Shown: positions 11,001-21,839 of the stretch, piece by piece | How positions within the stretch are numbered: position 1 is the first letter of the stretch | Layout: the number at the start of each line of letters is the position of its first letter | Assembly: GCA_947311845.1 (NCBI GenBank) | Contig: CAMZMU010000012.1 | Location: 1,521,337 to 1,585,336, forward strand | Source of the DNA: Poa pratensis | Taxonomy: Eukaryota; Streptophyta; Magnoliopsida; Poales; Poaceae | Length of the DNA: 64,000 nucleotides | Direction of reading: 5' to 3' | Made by a program: the position numbers and the translations under genes | Notes under the pieces: generated by a model | Seen by the model: the letters and a program-made list of their open reading frames with translations, nothing else | Databases searched by the model: none | What the model was told of the DNA's origin: nothing

Positions 11001-12118
11001 TAGAGATAACTAAAATGAGTACATACATTTTTCTCTGGACCGGACATCTAGCCTTCTATCTATCTCTTCATGATTCTGCATTTTTCTGAAGTCAACGAAA
11101 TGCAGAAATTCTTCTCTGGATTTTATTTTGGCAGCATACCTCCAATGAAGATAGCTAACTTCTAACTTCCTCCTGAAGATCAAACATCGTAAGTGAAAAA
11201 GTAAACAATTTAAAAATATCAAAGAAGGGATGTAGCAAAGTCCACAATACATCATTGTCAAATCAAGACAATGACACCATGGAGAAAATGTTTAACTACT
11301 AAAATCCAATAACTCATAACGAGTATTATTGATCAGCGGTGAAAATTGTCATCGCAGGAACCAAGAAAGTTAGTACTGTTAAAACCCTAGAGCACTCCAT
11401 ACTACACGAGCCAGCTATAATCCAAGATGGAGTTTTTTTACCCAAAAGATAAGCCAATAAGTGTATGGAGAATAGGTATATCAACAATAGCTAGAATAAC
11501 AGAGTCCCGAGATGAAATTTAGTCCTTTGGGTTCCCTGTTATATCACTTGCCTGGATAGTAACCTTCATTGCACAAAACTTTCATGTATTTGAAAATTTT
11601 CACGTCAAGTTGCTAGCTGATAAAAGTAGCCTCTTTTACTTGAAGTCTCATTATGCAAATTATGTTCAAAATCTCAAGGCGTGTTCCACCGATATCATTT
11701 TAAACAGAACAAACAAAATCCATCAAGATATTTAATTGTAAGGCAGATGAAAAGATAATGTGCAATACCGACATACCATGACCACTTAAAAAGCCGTTGT
11801 AATACACAAACCTTTACCGGAAAAAACGTTGAGCACGCTATAACTAATATTCCAGTTCAATTTTCTGTGATCAAATGATAAAAATTCTATGGTCCATTAC
11901 TGAAACATCAAAGCTGAATCATGAAATCATCACTAGCATGCTGTGCTTATTAGAGAGAAACAACAGAGTAGAATGGCGAGTACACACTTCAATTTCCAGA
12001 TGATGCTTGCGTTCCAGTTCAAGCAGAATGCTTTTCTTTAGGCTCGTTTCCACAAACTATTCCGCACAATTGTCATACAAAAATGTGTGGGAACCAAATT
12101 GCAGTAGTAAACTCTCAC
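11001..12118. other. no gene recognised
   Basis: AT-rich sequence downstream of the Helitron end. Short open pieces exist on the minus strand (for example 11010-11261), but none matches a family I recognise. There are scattered splice-like sites. It may belong to the same decayed gene as the exon-like segment at 12119-12261. Confidence 0.3.
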
Positions 12119-12261
12119 CTGCATTCGAGATCATTACATGAGAAATTGGCTCCGGCGGTCACAAGAGGCCGGGCATCCTCGTCGCAGTTATCCTCTTCCT
12201 CGTCCATGTTGCTTTCCTCCTCAACCGCATCACAAAGGCCTTCAACCTCATGCTGCCACTG
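12119..12261 (-). pseudogene. exon-like segment of an unidentified gene
   Basis: On the minus strand an acceptor-like ctagggctag precedes 47 open codons and a consensus donor (CAG|GTGAGAG) follows. The predicted peptide is strongly acidic in the middle (EEESNMDEEEDN) and ends with a Cys-containing stretch. I do not recognise the family. Further minus-strand open pieces lie nearby (12268-12486, 12920-13177), which could be other exons or an old 5' UTR. A TRIM-like element now interrupts the upstream part. Confidence 0.3.
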
Positions 12262-13198
12262 CTAGCCCTAGATAAACCAAAAAAATAAATAGTCAAATGC
12301 ATCGGCAAATAAACTGCGAGAGAGATGTGATATACCACTCTGGTGGCTGCTTGAGAGTGTGCTCTTAACGCCACGGTGCGTTGCTTGGAGAGCGTCGAGT
12401 TCGGTGAGGACGTTGAAGAGCATCCAGCTCAGGTGGCGGTTGAGCGCCCTTGGGCACCACGTGCAAGAACACCCTGTGAGGGCCAACGAGGGGGAAGAGG
12501 AGGCATGTCAGTCTCAACAAAAACCAGCTCAGAGGGTAAGTGGGGGTGCAAGAAACAGTGATGTGGGGATTACATTGCCGTCAGCGGCGGCGGTGAGGCA
12601 GCCCTTGGTGAGCACACCCACCCTACGGTGGTGGAGCAGGATATTCAAATTGGGTATGCGAAGTTATAATGCTTTTTTTCCAATACAGCACATGAAAGTT
12701 CAAAATAACGTCAATGAAACAACAATTTGTTCTTAGTAGGGGCAACATATCAGTTAGTATGTTACAGAAACGAAGTAGAAAGTTATAATTTAATCGTTCA
12801 AAATTCAGCATGGACAGATCAAGCCACTACCGAGCCAAATCGATCCATGAACCAATAGTTTCTTAAATTTGACTGAATGCTAGTACAAGCTAACAGTTGG
12901 TCAATCAGTAAATTAAGGATTATCCTCTATTTTCAGTTAACAACCGAGGAAAATGAAGTTGAGAAACAAAGTGAAAACGAACGATGCAGTCAATGCTGCT
13001 GCCGTCGATGTCTCTGACTCGCCGTGGAGCTTGCGCACACCGCCGTGCTTGCCGGATGCCGGATGCGGACGCCGCCTGTCGCCGTGCCTGGCTGTCTGCC
13101 GATTGCAACGCTCGAGGAGGCGGAATAGGATCGTGCGCCGGTGCCACACGCCGGTCTTCAGGTTTGGGGACGAACAACCGGTGGCAGGATTGGGTGTG

Positions 13199-13476
13199 TG
13201 TCAGGACCCCGATGGATCCTTACGGGATTGGATCACAAAGAAGAGAAATTTGGGGAAGATCGGTAGATAAATTGGATAAATTGCTGAACTAAAATAAAGT
13301 AAATTGCAGGAAATATGAAGATAAAAACTAGGGTTTATTTCATTGTTGATGAACAAAGGATACATGGTGGGCTTATAAAGGCCAAACCAACTACTAATTG
13401 CCACTAAGGTGAGATACCTAGAATGCCCTCACTACTACCAACATATTACTATTCATGCCACTACTAGTCCCTGACA
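13199..13476 (-). repeat. TRIM-like element, 3' LTR (left)
   Basis: 278 bp, TGTCAGG...CCTGACA. It differs from the right copy by only a few substitutions and a small indel, so the insertion is fairly recent. Confidence 0.9.
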
Positions 13477-14024
13477 TTACTCCCCCCTTGAGACCATTGG
13501 TCACCAATGGACCAAGTTTCTACAGAAACTTTTACCATCGACAATTATCCATCTTAATTCATTCACCATATCAGGGGAAGGCAGGAATGTAATGTAGGTG
13601 ATATCCAGTTCCCAGATCTGAATATACTTCTGCAAAGAGAGCATACTGGTTGCCTTATAATTCTTCGGAATAGTCTGGCAATAGTGCTTCACTTGGTGTA
13701 ATCATAGAGACTGTAATTATCCTCCAGATTTCATTCATTTTTGTCAAGGAGGTAGAAATGTAGTGAAGAAGGTACCAATATCCCAGATTTAAAGATATTC
13801 TTTTGAAGATAGCAGCAGACGCTTGGCCTTGTAATTCTCAGTTGTAGCTGAACAGCGCACTAGCTGAATCTCACACACGTGCAGCCCTTTGTATAAGAAC
13901 AAGATGGATTCAATACCAGGATCCCAAATATGAGTTATTTTTCTCATTGGTAATTGAGTTTGGAAGACTTGGTATATATCTGCAGCATCCTTTCCCGATG
14001 GATCGAACCGCTCTGATATCACTT

Positions 14025-14300
14025 TGTCAGGACCCCGATGGATCCTGACGGGATTGGATCACGAAGAAGAGAAATTTGGGAAATATCGGTAGATAAATTG
14101 GATAAATTGCTGAACTAAAATAAAGTAAATTGCAAGAAATATGAAGATAAAAACTAGGGTTTATTTCATTGTTGATGAGCAAAGGATACATGGTGGGCTT
14201 ATAAAGACCAAACCAACTACTAATTGCCACTAAGGTGAGATACCTAGAATGCCCTCACTTACCAACATATTACTATTCATGCCACTACTAGTCCCTGACA
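14025..14300 (-). repeat. TRIM-like element, 5' LTR (right)
   Basis: 276 bp, same ends as the left copy. The primer site lies 3 bases inside it on the minus strand. Confidence 0.9.
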
Positions 14301-14639
14301 GTGTGGCGGTGCGAGCGCGCTCCGCGACGGCACTCGGCTCCGGAGACTGGTAGGGTTAGCGTACCGGCGGCGGCGTCGTTGTAGTGTTTTCCTTCGAGCG
14401 AAGTGGCGCCGTTGCGACCCCTATCGGCCGCAATAGAGACGGCCCAATAATACAGAACCTGCGGTCCGGCAAAGAATCGAGGCCTGACCTCGTAAAATAG
14501 GCACCACGTGCGTACCGTTGACTGGTCTGGCCCATTTAATCCGCTTTGAATGTTTCTCGTCCCAGCGCACGCTCTTGATTGCACTAATTTGTTTCTTGGC
14601 TTTTCTTCTTGTTCTTTTATGTGCTAGATAAAACTCTCA

Positions 14640-15048
14640 AATTGAAAATTAGACAAAATAATTTGAGAAACATAATTAATCCGCCTTGCTTACTCAACAC
14701 ATGTGTGACCCATTTTAGAAAATAAATCTCATACGAAAAAAATTAAACCTCGTGAACAGAAAAGAAATAGGTGTACGAACCTCTTTTTTTCATCTCGTGA
14801 AGAAGTACTTTGAACCTTATGAACAATTATTTTAAACTGTATGAACATTATTTTCTCAAAGTAACATTTTTTATGACACGTGAACATTTTTTTTTTGGAC
14901 TATGCAAACTTTTTTCGGCCTCGTCAAAAATTATTTTGAACCATGTGAACAATTAATTTGTGTCGCATGAAACATTTTTCTCTCATGTGGAAATTTATTA
15001 ACCTCGTGAACAATTGCTCACAATTGTAAGAACATTTTCTTTATCGTG
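14640..15048. repeat. AT-rich degenerate repeat field (GAACAATT type)
   Basis: Many loose copies of a phrase like 'cgtgaacaattttt' or 'tgaaccttatgaac' occur with irregular spacing of 20-30 bp. The field is continuous with 15527-15560 once the solo LTR is removed. No ORF is of interest. Confidence 0.6.
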
Positions 15049-15521
15049 TGACGAGGTTATGCTCTGTGGGTACCCCAGCTTAAAGGTACCTGGTGCACGT
15101 GATGATCAAAGAAGCTCAAAGATCAATCGAAACCCATGAAGGAAGGCCTGAAACGAAGAGTGTTTTCCAAGTTAGATCAAGTTATAGTCGGTTAAGCCTT
15201 TCCATATATGTAACCTGGGTCGGTTATGTTTCCTGAGACCCAGCCTCCTATATAAAGGCTGGGAGGGTGATCGATCAAGGCAAGCAATCCATAGCCACCA
15301 AAACTTCGACGAGATCAGCTGCTCGTCGAACCCTTGTAACCTCCATATTCAATCCATAAACACAGACAAGCAGGAAGTAGGGGTTTTACCTCACTCGAGG
15401 GCCCTAAACCTGGGTAAATCTAGCTTGTCAGCCGTCGATTCCACCAATACTACGCGTCCTCTACCACACAATCAACCCTAGGTATAGCAACCATGGGACT
15501 TGCCGAGGGCACACCTCGACA
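15049..15521. repeat. solo LTR of a retrotransposon
   Basis: 473 bp beginning TGACGAGG and ending CCTCGACA, with imperfect inverted ends. It is flanked by an exact 5-bp duplication TCGTG (15044-15048 and 15522-15526). Inside is a TATA box (ctatataaagg near 15250) in a promoter-like context. No internal retrotransposon sequence remains, so LTR-LTR recombination has removed it. Orientation from the TATA box is plus. The family is not identified. Confidence 0.92.
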
Positions 15522-15699
15522 TCGTGGAACATTGTTTGAACTATGTGAACAATTACGGAAAATTATGGAGATAGGAACAATCTCATATCGTTAGACGAGT
15601 ATAAATTACCATAGGGCACGAAAATGTCGTTTTAGATGGTTAGCAAGATGGTTGTACCCAACACACATGTGTGTCACATAAAGAAAACATATTCTTTTA

Positions 15700-15890
15700 A
15701 TGGGAGGCGACGTTTCCGTCGATAGCGAGGAGACTATGATAATTTCGTCAGTTTTGAGATTCGATCTGTCGACTGAATCTCTCCATGTTGCTCTTAGGGA
15801 TAGAGTGTGCATGTATATGTTCATAGAGGTGAGTACATGTGCGTGTAGGTGAGCATCTGCGTTTGTACCTTGTTTGTCAACAACAACAAA
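15700..15890 (+). mobile_element. SINE, 3' part, diverged
   Basis: The sequence from gggaggcgacgtttccgtcg to gcgtttgtacc matches the 3' half of the SINE at 43240-43554 over about 180 bp with many changes. It ends in a caacaacaacaaaa-type tail. The tRNA-like 5' half is missing or too diverged. Confidence 0.65.
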
Positions 15891-16239
15891 AACTCATAGG
15901 AAAAAATAAGAAGAATTCTAGATAATTATTCACAAATATTCAAGAAATATTCACTTATGAGACAATACCAAATTGTCAATTATTTAACGAAGAGCAAAAG
16001 GAAGACTATAACAAAAAAGGAACCGAAAAAGGAAAGGAGAAACAGGAAAACAAAAAACAAAGAGGAAGAAAAAACATAGCTATAGAAGGACATACCTGGG
16101 CCAGGCCACCAGGCGCGGTGCTTCTGGCGTCAGGTCGATAACAAACTCTATAGGCGTCATATAGGGGAGCTCTTGTACGTCGCGTGCAGCTTCATGGGCT
16201 GGTTCAAAACCGGCCCAATACAAAAGGTACTGTTATTTT

Positions 16240-16790
16240 TTAGTTTTAAAGCTGAATATTTTTTGAACTGAAATTTTTTAAATATGAACATAATTTAGAT
16301 ATGAACAATTGTCAAAATCTGAAACTTTATTCGAAATTTGAAAAATTTCCGAATCCTAACAATTTTCAAAATCAAACAGTTTTAAAATCCTAACAATTTT
16401 CGAATCTGAACAATTTCGAAAATTCGAACGATTTTCAATTTCGAACAATTTTTGAATCTGAATAATTTTTGAATTTGAACAAAAATTTGAATTGTAACAA
16501 ATTTTAGAATTTGAACAATTTCGAATTCGAACAATTTTCAAATCTAAACAATTTTTGAATCTGAACAAAATTCGAATCTGATTTTTTTTGAATCTGAACG
16601 ATTTTAAAATCCGACCAATTTTTGAATCTGAACAAATTTTGACTCCGAATGATTTTCAAATCCGATTAATTTTCGAATCTGAACAAATTTCAAATAAATT
16701 TCAAATCTGAACAATATTTGAATCTGAATAAATTTCGAATATGTGCATTTTACAAATCTGAATCTTTTTCAAAAATAAAAAGTATAACGA
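16240..16790. repeat. degenerate tandem repeat 'GAATCTGAACAATTTT'
   Basis: About 30 imperfect units of roughly 17-19 bp, with cores such as tttgaatctgaacaa. The two flanks (16090-16230 and 16880-17090) are GC-rich and contain gggctcggccca and gcccaataca phrases. The arrangement of GC-rich caps with an AT-rich repetitive core looks like a non-autonomous DNA transposon, but no clear terminal repeats were found. Confidence 0.6.
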
Positions 16791-17109
16791 AACAAACAGA
16801 AAAGAAATAAAACGCAACAGAAAAAAAGAAAAAAGAAAACGACAGAAAAAAGAAAAGAGAAGGAAAAGGGAAGCACCGAACTGAAATGGGCTCGGCCGAG
16901 TAAAGCTATGCTTCAGGCGACGTTGGGAAACGCATCGCCAGCGGGCGATGTATAGGATTTGCCATCATATATCATTTGCCTCGAGGACACTCAGCGCGCG
17001 GTACGCGGAGGATGCGTACGCTCGCTCCACGTATGCATGTTGGGCTCGGCCCACTATTTCGTATTGGTGCGATGTCCGGCCCATTAAATAAATAGGTATG
17101 ATATTTTTA

Positions 17110-17580
17110 TTAGTTTTTTCTTTTTTCCTGGATAACGTGTGATGTTTCAATTTTTTAAGTATGTATGATTTGAAAATTTGAACCATTTTCAAAAAAGTAC
17201 CATTTTCAAAAATCAGAACCATATTTAAAATAGTGAAACCATTTTCGAAAATCAGAACCATTTTTCACCATTTTAAAGAATCAGACCCATTTTTCACCAT
17301 TTAAAAAAACCGTTTTTGAAAAATCAGAACCATTTACAAAAAAATGGAACCATTTTCAAAAACCGGAACCTTTTTCACCATTTTAAAAAATGGACCCATT
17401 TTCAAAAATCAGAACCATTTTAAATTTGAATATTTTCTAAATCTGAACCGTTTTCAAAATTGAAAATTGCAAAAAAAAGGAGCCATTTTTCAAAATCAGA
17501 ATCATTTTCTAAAAAACGGAACCATTTTTAAAAAATCGGAACCATTTTCAAAACATAAAAGAAAAATGAAAAGGATAAAA
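17110..17580. repeat. degenerate tandem repeat 'AACCATTTTCAAAAATCAG'
   Basis: More than 20 imperfect units of about 18-21 bp with core gaaccattttcaaaaa. The phrase resembles that of the 16240-16790 field, so the two may share an origin. A GC-rich stretch with ggacgctaatagcgtcc (a short palindrome, about 17625) follows. Confidence 0.6.
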
Positions 17581-17797
17581 AAAGCCATATGACTAGCACT
17601 GGGCCGGCCCAACAAGGGGTACGGGGACGCTAATAGCGTCCGCAGTACGCGTTATATAGGTTTTTTTCCTCCTGTCACCCTTTTTCTAGTACAATGAATA
17701 CCTCTTTACTGGCTTCGGTAAAGTAACCGGCCATAAGGTCCTACTCCTCCGATCCGTAAATGTAAGCAGTACAAGTAATATGTACAACCTCCTACTG

Positions 17798-18200
17798 TTT
17801 TTTTTTCAAGAACATATGCAAAGCTTGCATGTCATGGCATTAAGAATAGAAGAATAGCGTTACAACGTTTTAGTTACAACGCCACAGTGCTGCCACAGCA
17901 GCCTGCCTGTCTAATCTTACTTAACCCTAATTTCTAGACTCCCCCCTGATCAGCCAAATGAGCACCGCATCACTTTCCTGCTTTCTTTCTTTCTTTCCAA
18001 CCAAAAACGCCAGCAACAGGCAATGTCGATTGTGACCAGCTCATGTTTCTTTTTCTTTGGCCGGCAGGATCCGAGGCTGCTCCACCATTCTCTTAACCTG
18101 CTTTGAGGAGTCTTCACAGACACTGGCTGATCTATACACAAGTGAGGGTGGAAGGGGGCAAATGCCCCCCTCCCAAATTACAATAGCCTAACTACCCTAC
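17798..18200 (-). mobile_element. LINE remnant A, 3' end
   Basis: On the minus strand, 17950-18141 is an open segment whose WW and FWLERK residues resemble the Trp-rich tail after the RT of grass LINEs. It is followed by a 3' UTR-like part with repeated catg and gcaa phrases and a 9-base A run (T run at 17798-17806 on the plus strand). A second LINE is inserted upstream, and part of element A may continue at 18820-18960. The match is moderate and rests on family memory. Confidence 0.4.
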
Positions 18201-18210
18201 ATAATCTAGG

Positions 18211-18813
18211 TTTTTTTACAGAACATCGCGCTTTGTGATCAAATCACATCAGTACATTGTTCAACCCGAGAAACATCCGGGACAACAGGGAAAGAAGCAC
18301 AAATGCACGAGCTAACCAATGCGCGATGACATTCAGACTATGATTGATATGTTTGAAGGATAGTGATTCAAAACCTGAAGCCAAGGCTTTGATATCTCGC
18401 ACCACCGTGCCTACATGAGACCTGTCATGAGTAGCTCATCCAATTTGCTTAACCATTGTCAAGCAGACTTTGTTATGTAGTTTTTGAATCCATAGTCACG
18501 AAGAACCGTTAGGGCTCTACGGATCGCCAATCCCTCCGCCATTTTAGGGACCGAGAACTCGTCTAGCCCTTCAGAGTATAGTCTTGCCTTCATGATCTCG
18601 TAGTACTCCTCCCCACCCCATGCGTCGATCGGACAGAAACAGAGCCGCGTCGACACACATGGACAGCACATCTTCAGGTGGAGGGGACCAAGAAGGAACC
18701 TGATGATCGCCAACAGACTTTGCTTGTTTCGGCTTGAAGCAATGTTGAACTACCATGTCCACATACGAAGAACTCTTCACTGCCACGACATCTGGATGTA
18801 GATTGCCCCACAT
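18211..18813 (-). mobile_element. LINE remnant B, 5'-truncated, with RNase H
   Basis: The minus strand codes for the C-terminal RNase H domain of plant LINEs and ends in an A7 stretch (plus T run from 18211). The host phrase cataatctaggttt occurs directly at both ends (about 18200-18213 and 18811-18824), a 14-bp target duplication. Long target duplications, a 3' A-tract and 5' truncation are the marks of target-primed retroposition. Confidence 0.8.
18250..18810 (-). pseudogene. LINE RNase H (RVT_3-type) domain, frameshifted
   Basis: The domain would remove RNA during target-primed reverse transcription. Readable minus-strand pieces in order are WSPPPEDVLSMCVDAA and MGWGGVLRDHEGK (18571-18770), then GLAIRRALTVLRDYGF in another frame (18480-18545). 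The last piece contains GTVVRDIKALASGFES and NVIAHWLARAF (18270-18410). These match the D-E-D-D RNase H fold of grass LINEs in order. Frame changes and a stop inside the last part make it a pseudogene. Confidence 0.75.
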
Positions 18814-18824
18814 AATCTAGGTTT

Positions 18825-20179
18825 AGGTAGATATAAAATGGATAATTGCCCCCCTGATCCAGCCAATTATGTACACACACAAGGAGCTGCCATCCCAGGA
18901 ATTCTAGGCAAGCTCCGCCACTGTTCACAGAGACACGTTATCTGCTTTGGCTGCTTAGAGGCAACATAGTGTCGAATGCACACAAGCCTATCATGAATAA
19001 TCTGTGTGGCGTTGCCTTTTGACTTGGCGCCTGTACAGATCTTTCAGCAAATTCATAATTCACATAAAATGCATATGTAATACTTTTATCTCTGTACTGA
19101 TAAGAAATGTTGGAATGTTTTCATTCATGTGGTTTCGCATTCTAGCCCTAACAAAAGTGTCATAGTCTTTTCGCCTCCTTATTTTGTCTCTTCACCCACA
19201 CTCACCGATTCTGCACTCACCTACGCGCTCATGCCAAGAAATATCTAGTGCACGCCAATATTGATGGGGCCGCAGGCAAATTTTTCCTAACGCCTCTCTC
19301 GTGTACCGCCTCTGCGTTTTGGACCACCCAAATCTCGTCCGGCGCTACCGGCCCAACCCCGTGCCGTGGGGGCCGTGTTGGTAGCGCCGGACGAAACGAA
19401 ACGCGCCGTGGGGCCTCCCTGTCAGCGTCACACCGCCTCAAATTAATTCATCGCCGTTGGCCCCGCAGTTCATTTGTCCACCTTGCTTCGCCGCCATCTG
19501 GGTCGTCGCTCCCACCCCCGCCTCCGACCGGCGGCAAAGCTCGCCGGACAGAGAAAACCACAGCACGCCCAACACTCCTCCGTCCTCCTTCGCCCCTCCG
19601 GCCGCTCCGGAGCTCGTCGTCGTGCCAGTCAAATCCGTCGGCGACCTCGAACGCCCACCTTGCACCGAAGTTGTTCGACCAAAGATCTTCATGAACAACT
19701 TCAAAACGATCTAGTGGAGCATTTGTGGGTGCGCAAAGGATTAGCCGCAGAGTAGTTGTATGGGAATAAATTATATTTGTGGAATTATATTTGTGAAACT
19801 ATATTTCTGTGACTATATTTGTGCAACTATTTGTAGAACTTTATTTAAAATTGATTTGCGGCGTCTATTTGGGGGCGGCGAGTGGGGAGAGGGCGCGCCC
19901 AAACACGACGTTTCGTCCGGACGTCTCCCCAAAGCTCACGCGCCGGCTCGCATCCGGACACAATTTAGGGGGCGCGAGTGGAGATGGTCTAATCAAAGCA
20001 AAACCCAACGAAGTGGTAGAGCACGTACCAACCCGTTGGAACTGTCGAGCAACGAGTTGGTCGACATAGATAGCAACGGAATCAAACAAATGAAAGGCTG
20101 CTGTTCGTCAAGATTCAGAACCCCTTAATTAATTTTCTTACCATGCATCCAGTAAGATGAGCTGCACATCATCTTTAAC
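18825..20179. other. no gene recognised; GC-rich patch
   Basis: 19240-19700 is GC-rich with overlapping open stretches on both strands, which is compositional. 19760-19850 repeats a ttatatttgtg phrase about five times. 19860-19990 has cggacgtctccccaa and gagtggagatggtc phrases common near non-autonomous DNA transposon ends in grasses. Nothing supports a host gene. Confidence 0.3.
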
Positions 20180-20367
20180 TGTTGGAGAGTTATACGGCCG
20201 GCCGATCAACTGCCATAGATAGTTCTAACATACCTAGTATGCATGACGGTTTGTATCCAACCTGACTTGTAACAGAAGTTGATCACCGTGTATATGTGCC
20301 TATATAATGTATCAATGAAACAGAGGAGGCGTGCGATTGAGCAGCCCCAAATCCATATCGACTTACA
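20180..20367 (+). repeat. outer copia element, 5' LTR
   Basis: 188 bp; contains tatataatg near 20303 as a possible TATA region. One substitution against the 3' LTR (C versus A in gagCagcc). Confidence 0.92.
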
Positions 20368-20378
20368 TGGTATCAGAC
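20368..20378 (+). other. primer binding site of the outer copia element
   Basis: TGGTATCAGAC directly follows the 5' LTR and matches the 3' end of initiator tRNA-Met as used by most plant copia elements. Confidence 0.85.
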
Positions 20379-20404
20379 ACCGGTCGGTCCTCTTCCTCCT
20401 GAAC

Positions 20405-21438
20405 TGATGCGGGTAGGTCCCGATTTTCACGGATTTATGCGGAGGGGACGAAGAACACGAAGAACAACGGATGAACACGAAGAACACACAAAAGGGGAAT
20501 CACACAAAACAAGGGTAAATAGCAAGTAACAACCCGGCAAGACTCGATTGGTAACAAATCCCCGTGGGCAGCCCCCAATCCTCCTCTCGCAAGCACACCT
20601 TACTCTTAGAATTGTTTGTCCAATTGGTCAATCCAACCAACCCGATAGAATCACCGTAAGATGAAAGATCGGCAAGTAATCGCAACTACAAGCGGAGCCT
20701 TGGTATCTACGCAGGGATCTTCTCCTCAAGAGGAGGTCTTGGTTCATCTCCACATGTGGAGGCCTTGATTCATCTCCATAGGAGAAAGGAGACACTTTGA
20801 GAAGAAGGAGCAAGGCTCTACTTTAGTTCCCAAATCATAGTCTAATCCTAGATCCGGAGGGGAAAGGTCTATTTATAGTCTAAGCCACGAAGTGGGGAAA
20901 TGTGGGGTGGTACAAGGCACTTGGCCCGTCATGCACACGGGCAGCAGGGTACCCGGTTCCAGGGCCGGTTCAACCGGGCTGGGAGCCGGCCGGCTCTGCA
21001 GGGTAGCCGGCCTGGGAGCCGGCCCAACCGGGCTGGGAGCCGGGCGACTCGGCAGAGTGGCCGGTTCTGGAGCCGGTTTTGGCTGGGCTGGAGGCCGGCT
21101 GCCTCTGGCTGCAGGCCGGTTCCTGGGCCGGTTGGTCCGGGCTGGCAGCCGGCCAGGCAGTTTTGCCCCCTTCTTCTTCTTCTTGTTGACCATCTTCTTG
21201 TGTCTTCCCTGGGTCATCTTCTCCATCATCTTGTGTCGCCTCTTGGCCATCTTCATAGGGGTCTTTAGGTCCACCATAGCTGAGCACACACAAGGTATCG
21301 GAATGAAGTAGCAAACCATTCAAATGAGTGTCGAGATCACACATAGATAGGAGTGAATTCACCTTATCATGGAGAGTTTTGACTCTTGCTCTTGTTATTG
21401 GTCCACTTGGTGGTGTGTGCCTAGGTTGCACTACATCA
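20405..21438 (-). repeat. gypsy element, 3' LTR (left)
   Basis: 1034 bp. By eye it differs from the right LTR at about 29 positions plus an 18-bp difference in a CTT microsatellite (about 2.8%). The region 20940-21150 is built of imperfect repeats of a 'ccgggctgggagccggc' phrase. Confidence 0.93.
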
Positions 21439-21839
21439 TCTCCCCCCCCCCCCCCCCCCCCTTGGAAAAGAGTCGTCCTCGACTCTTCGTCCTCATCATC
21501 ACTTGGGTTTCCATGGTAGGGCGAGATGTCGGCGACGTTGAAAGTGTCATGGACGCCGTAATTGGACTTTGGTATATCAATCTTGTATGCATTGTCGTTG
21601 ATGCGCTTGAGAACCTTGAAGGGCCCATCACCTCTTGGCGCGAGCTTAGACTTTCTCTCATCGGGGAAGCGGTCTTTGCGTAGATGTAGCCAAACAAGGT
21701 CTCCTTCTTCAAAGATCATGGGGCGCTTGTTCTTGTTCATCTTCGTAGCATGGTCTTCGTTGTGCTTCTCAAGCGTGGCCCTTGTGTCTTCATGTAGTTT
21801 CTTCATGTACGCGGCACGCTTGTCGAAGTCCATGTTGAC
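20970..21839 (-). pseudogene. gypsy integrase C-terminal part reading into the LTR
   Basis: Directly after an in-frame TAA (21840-21842) the minus-strand frame stays open for about 290 residues. The first part (GDLVWLHLRKDRFP, KLAPRGDGPFKVL, NVADISPYHG) is the integrase C-terminal GPY/F-like module. The G20 polypurine tract is translated as a glycine run. The frame then enters the LTR at 21438 and continues through GPITRARVKTLHDKVNSLL, an acidic stretch, and a Pro/Ser-rich repetitive tail. A pol tail ending in the 3' LTR is known for some chromoviruses. The in-frame stop makes this copy defective. Confidence 0.75.
21439..21461 (-). other. polypurine tract of the gypsy element (G20)
   Basis: On the minus strand 20 consecutive G followed by AGA stand directly before the LTR start TGATGTAG. 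The tract is also coding. The unbroken homopolymer is unusually long, and its exact length may be unreliable in the assembly. Confidence 0.8.

Larger units (their letters stand above)
13199..14300 (-). mobile_element. TRIM-like non-coding LTR retrotransposon
   Basis: Two near-identical direct repeats (278 and 276 bp) start TGTCAGG and end CCTGACA and flank about 550 bp with no coding capacity. On the minus strand a tRNA-Met-type primer site (TGATATCAGAGC, 14010-14021) lies next to the right repeat, and a G-rich tract (AAGGGGGGAG, about 13481-13490) lies next to the left repeat. The host bases GTGTG are duplicated exactly on both sides (13194-13198 and 14301-14305). This is a complete terminal-repeat retrotransposon in miniature, mobilised only in trans. 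Confidence 0.92.

Noticed and set aside
12359..12736. 125-residue plus-strand frame
   Set aside because: There is a splice-like GTAAGT near 12537, but no recognisable domain and a competing minus-strand reading; not enough support for a call.
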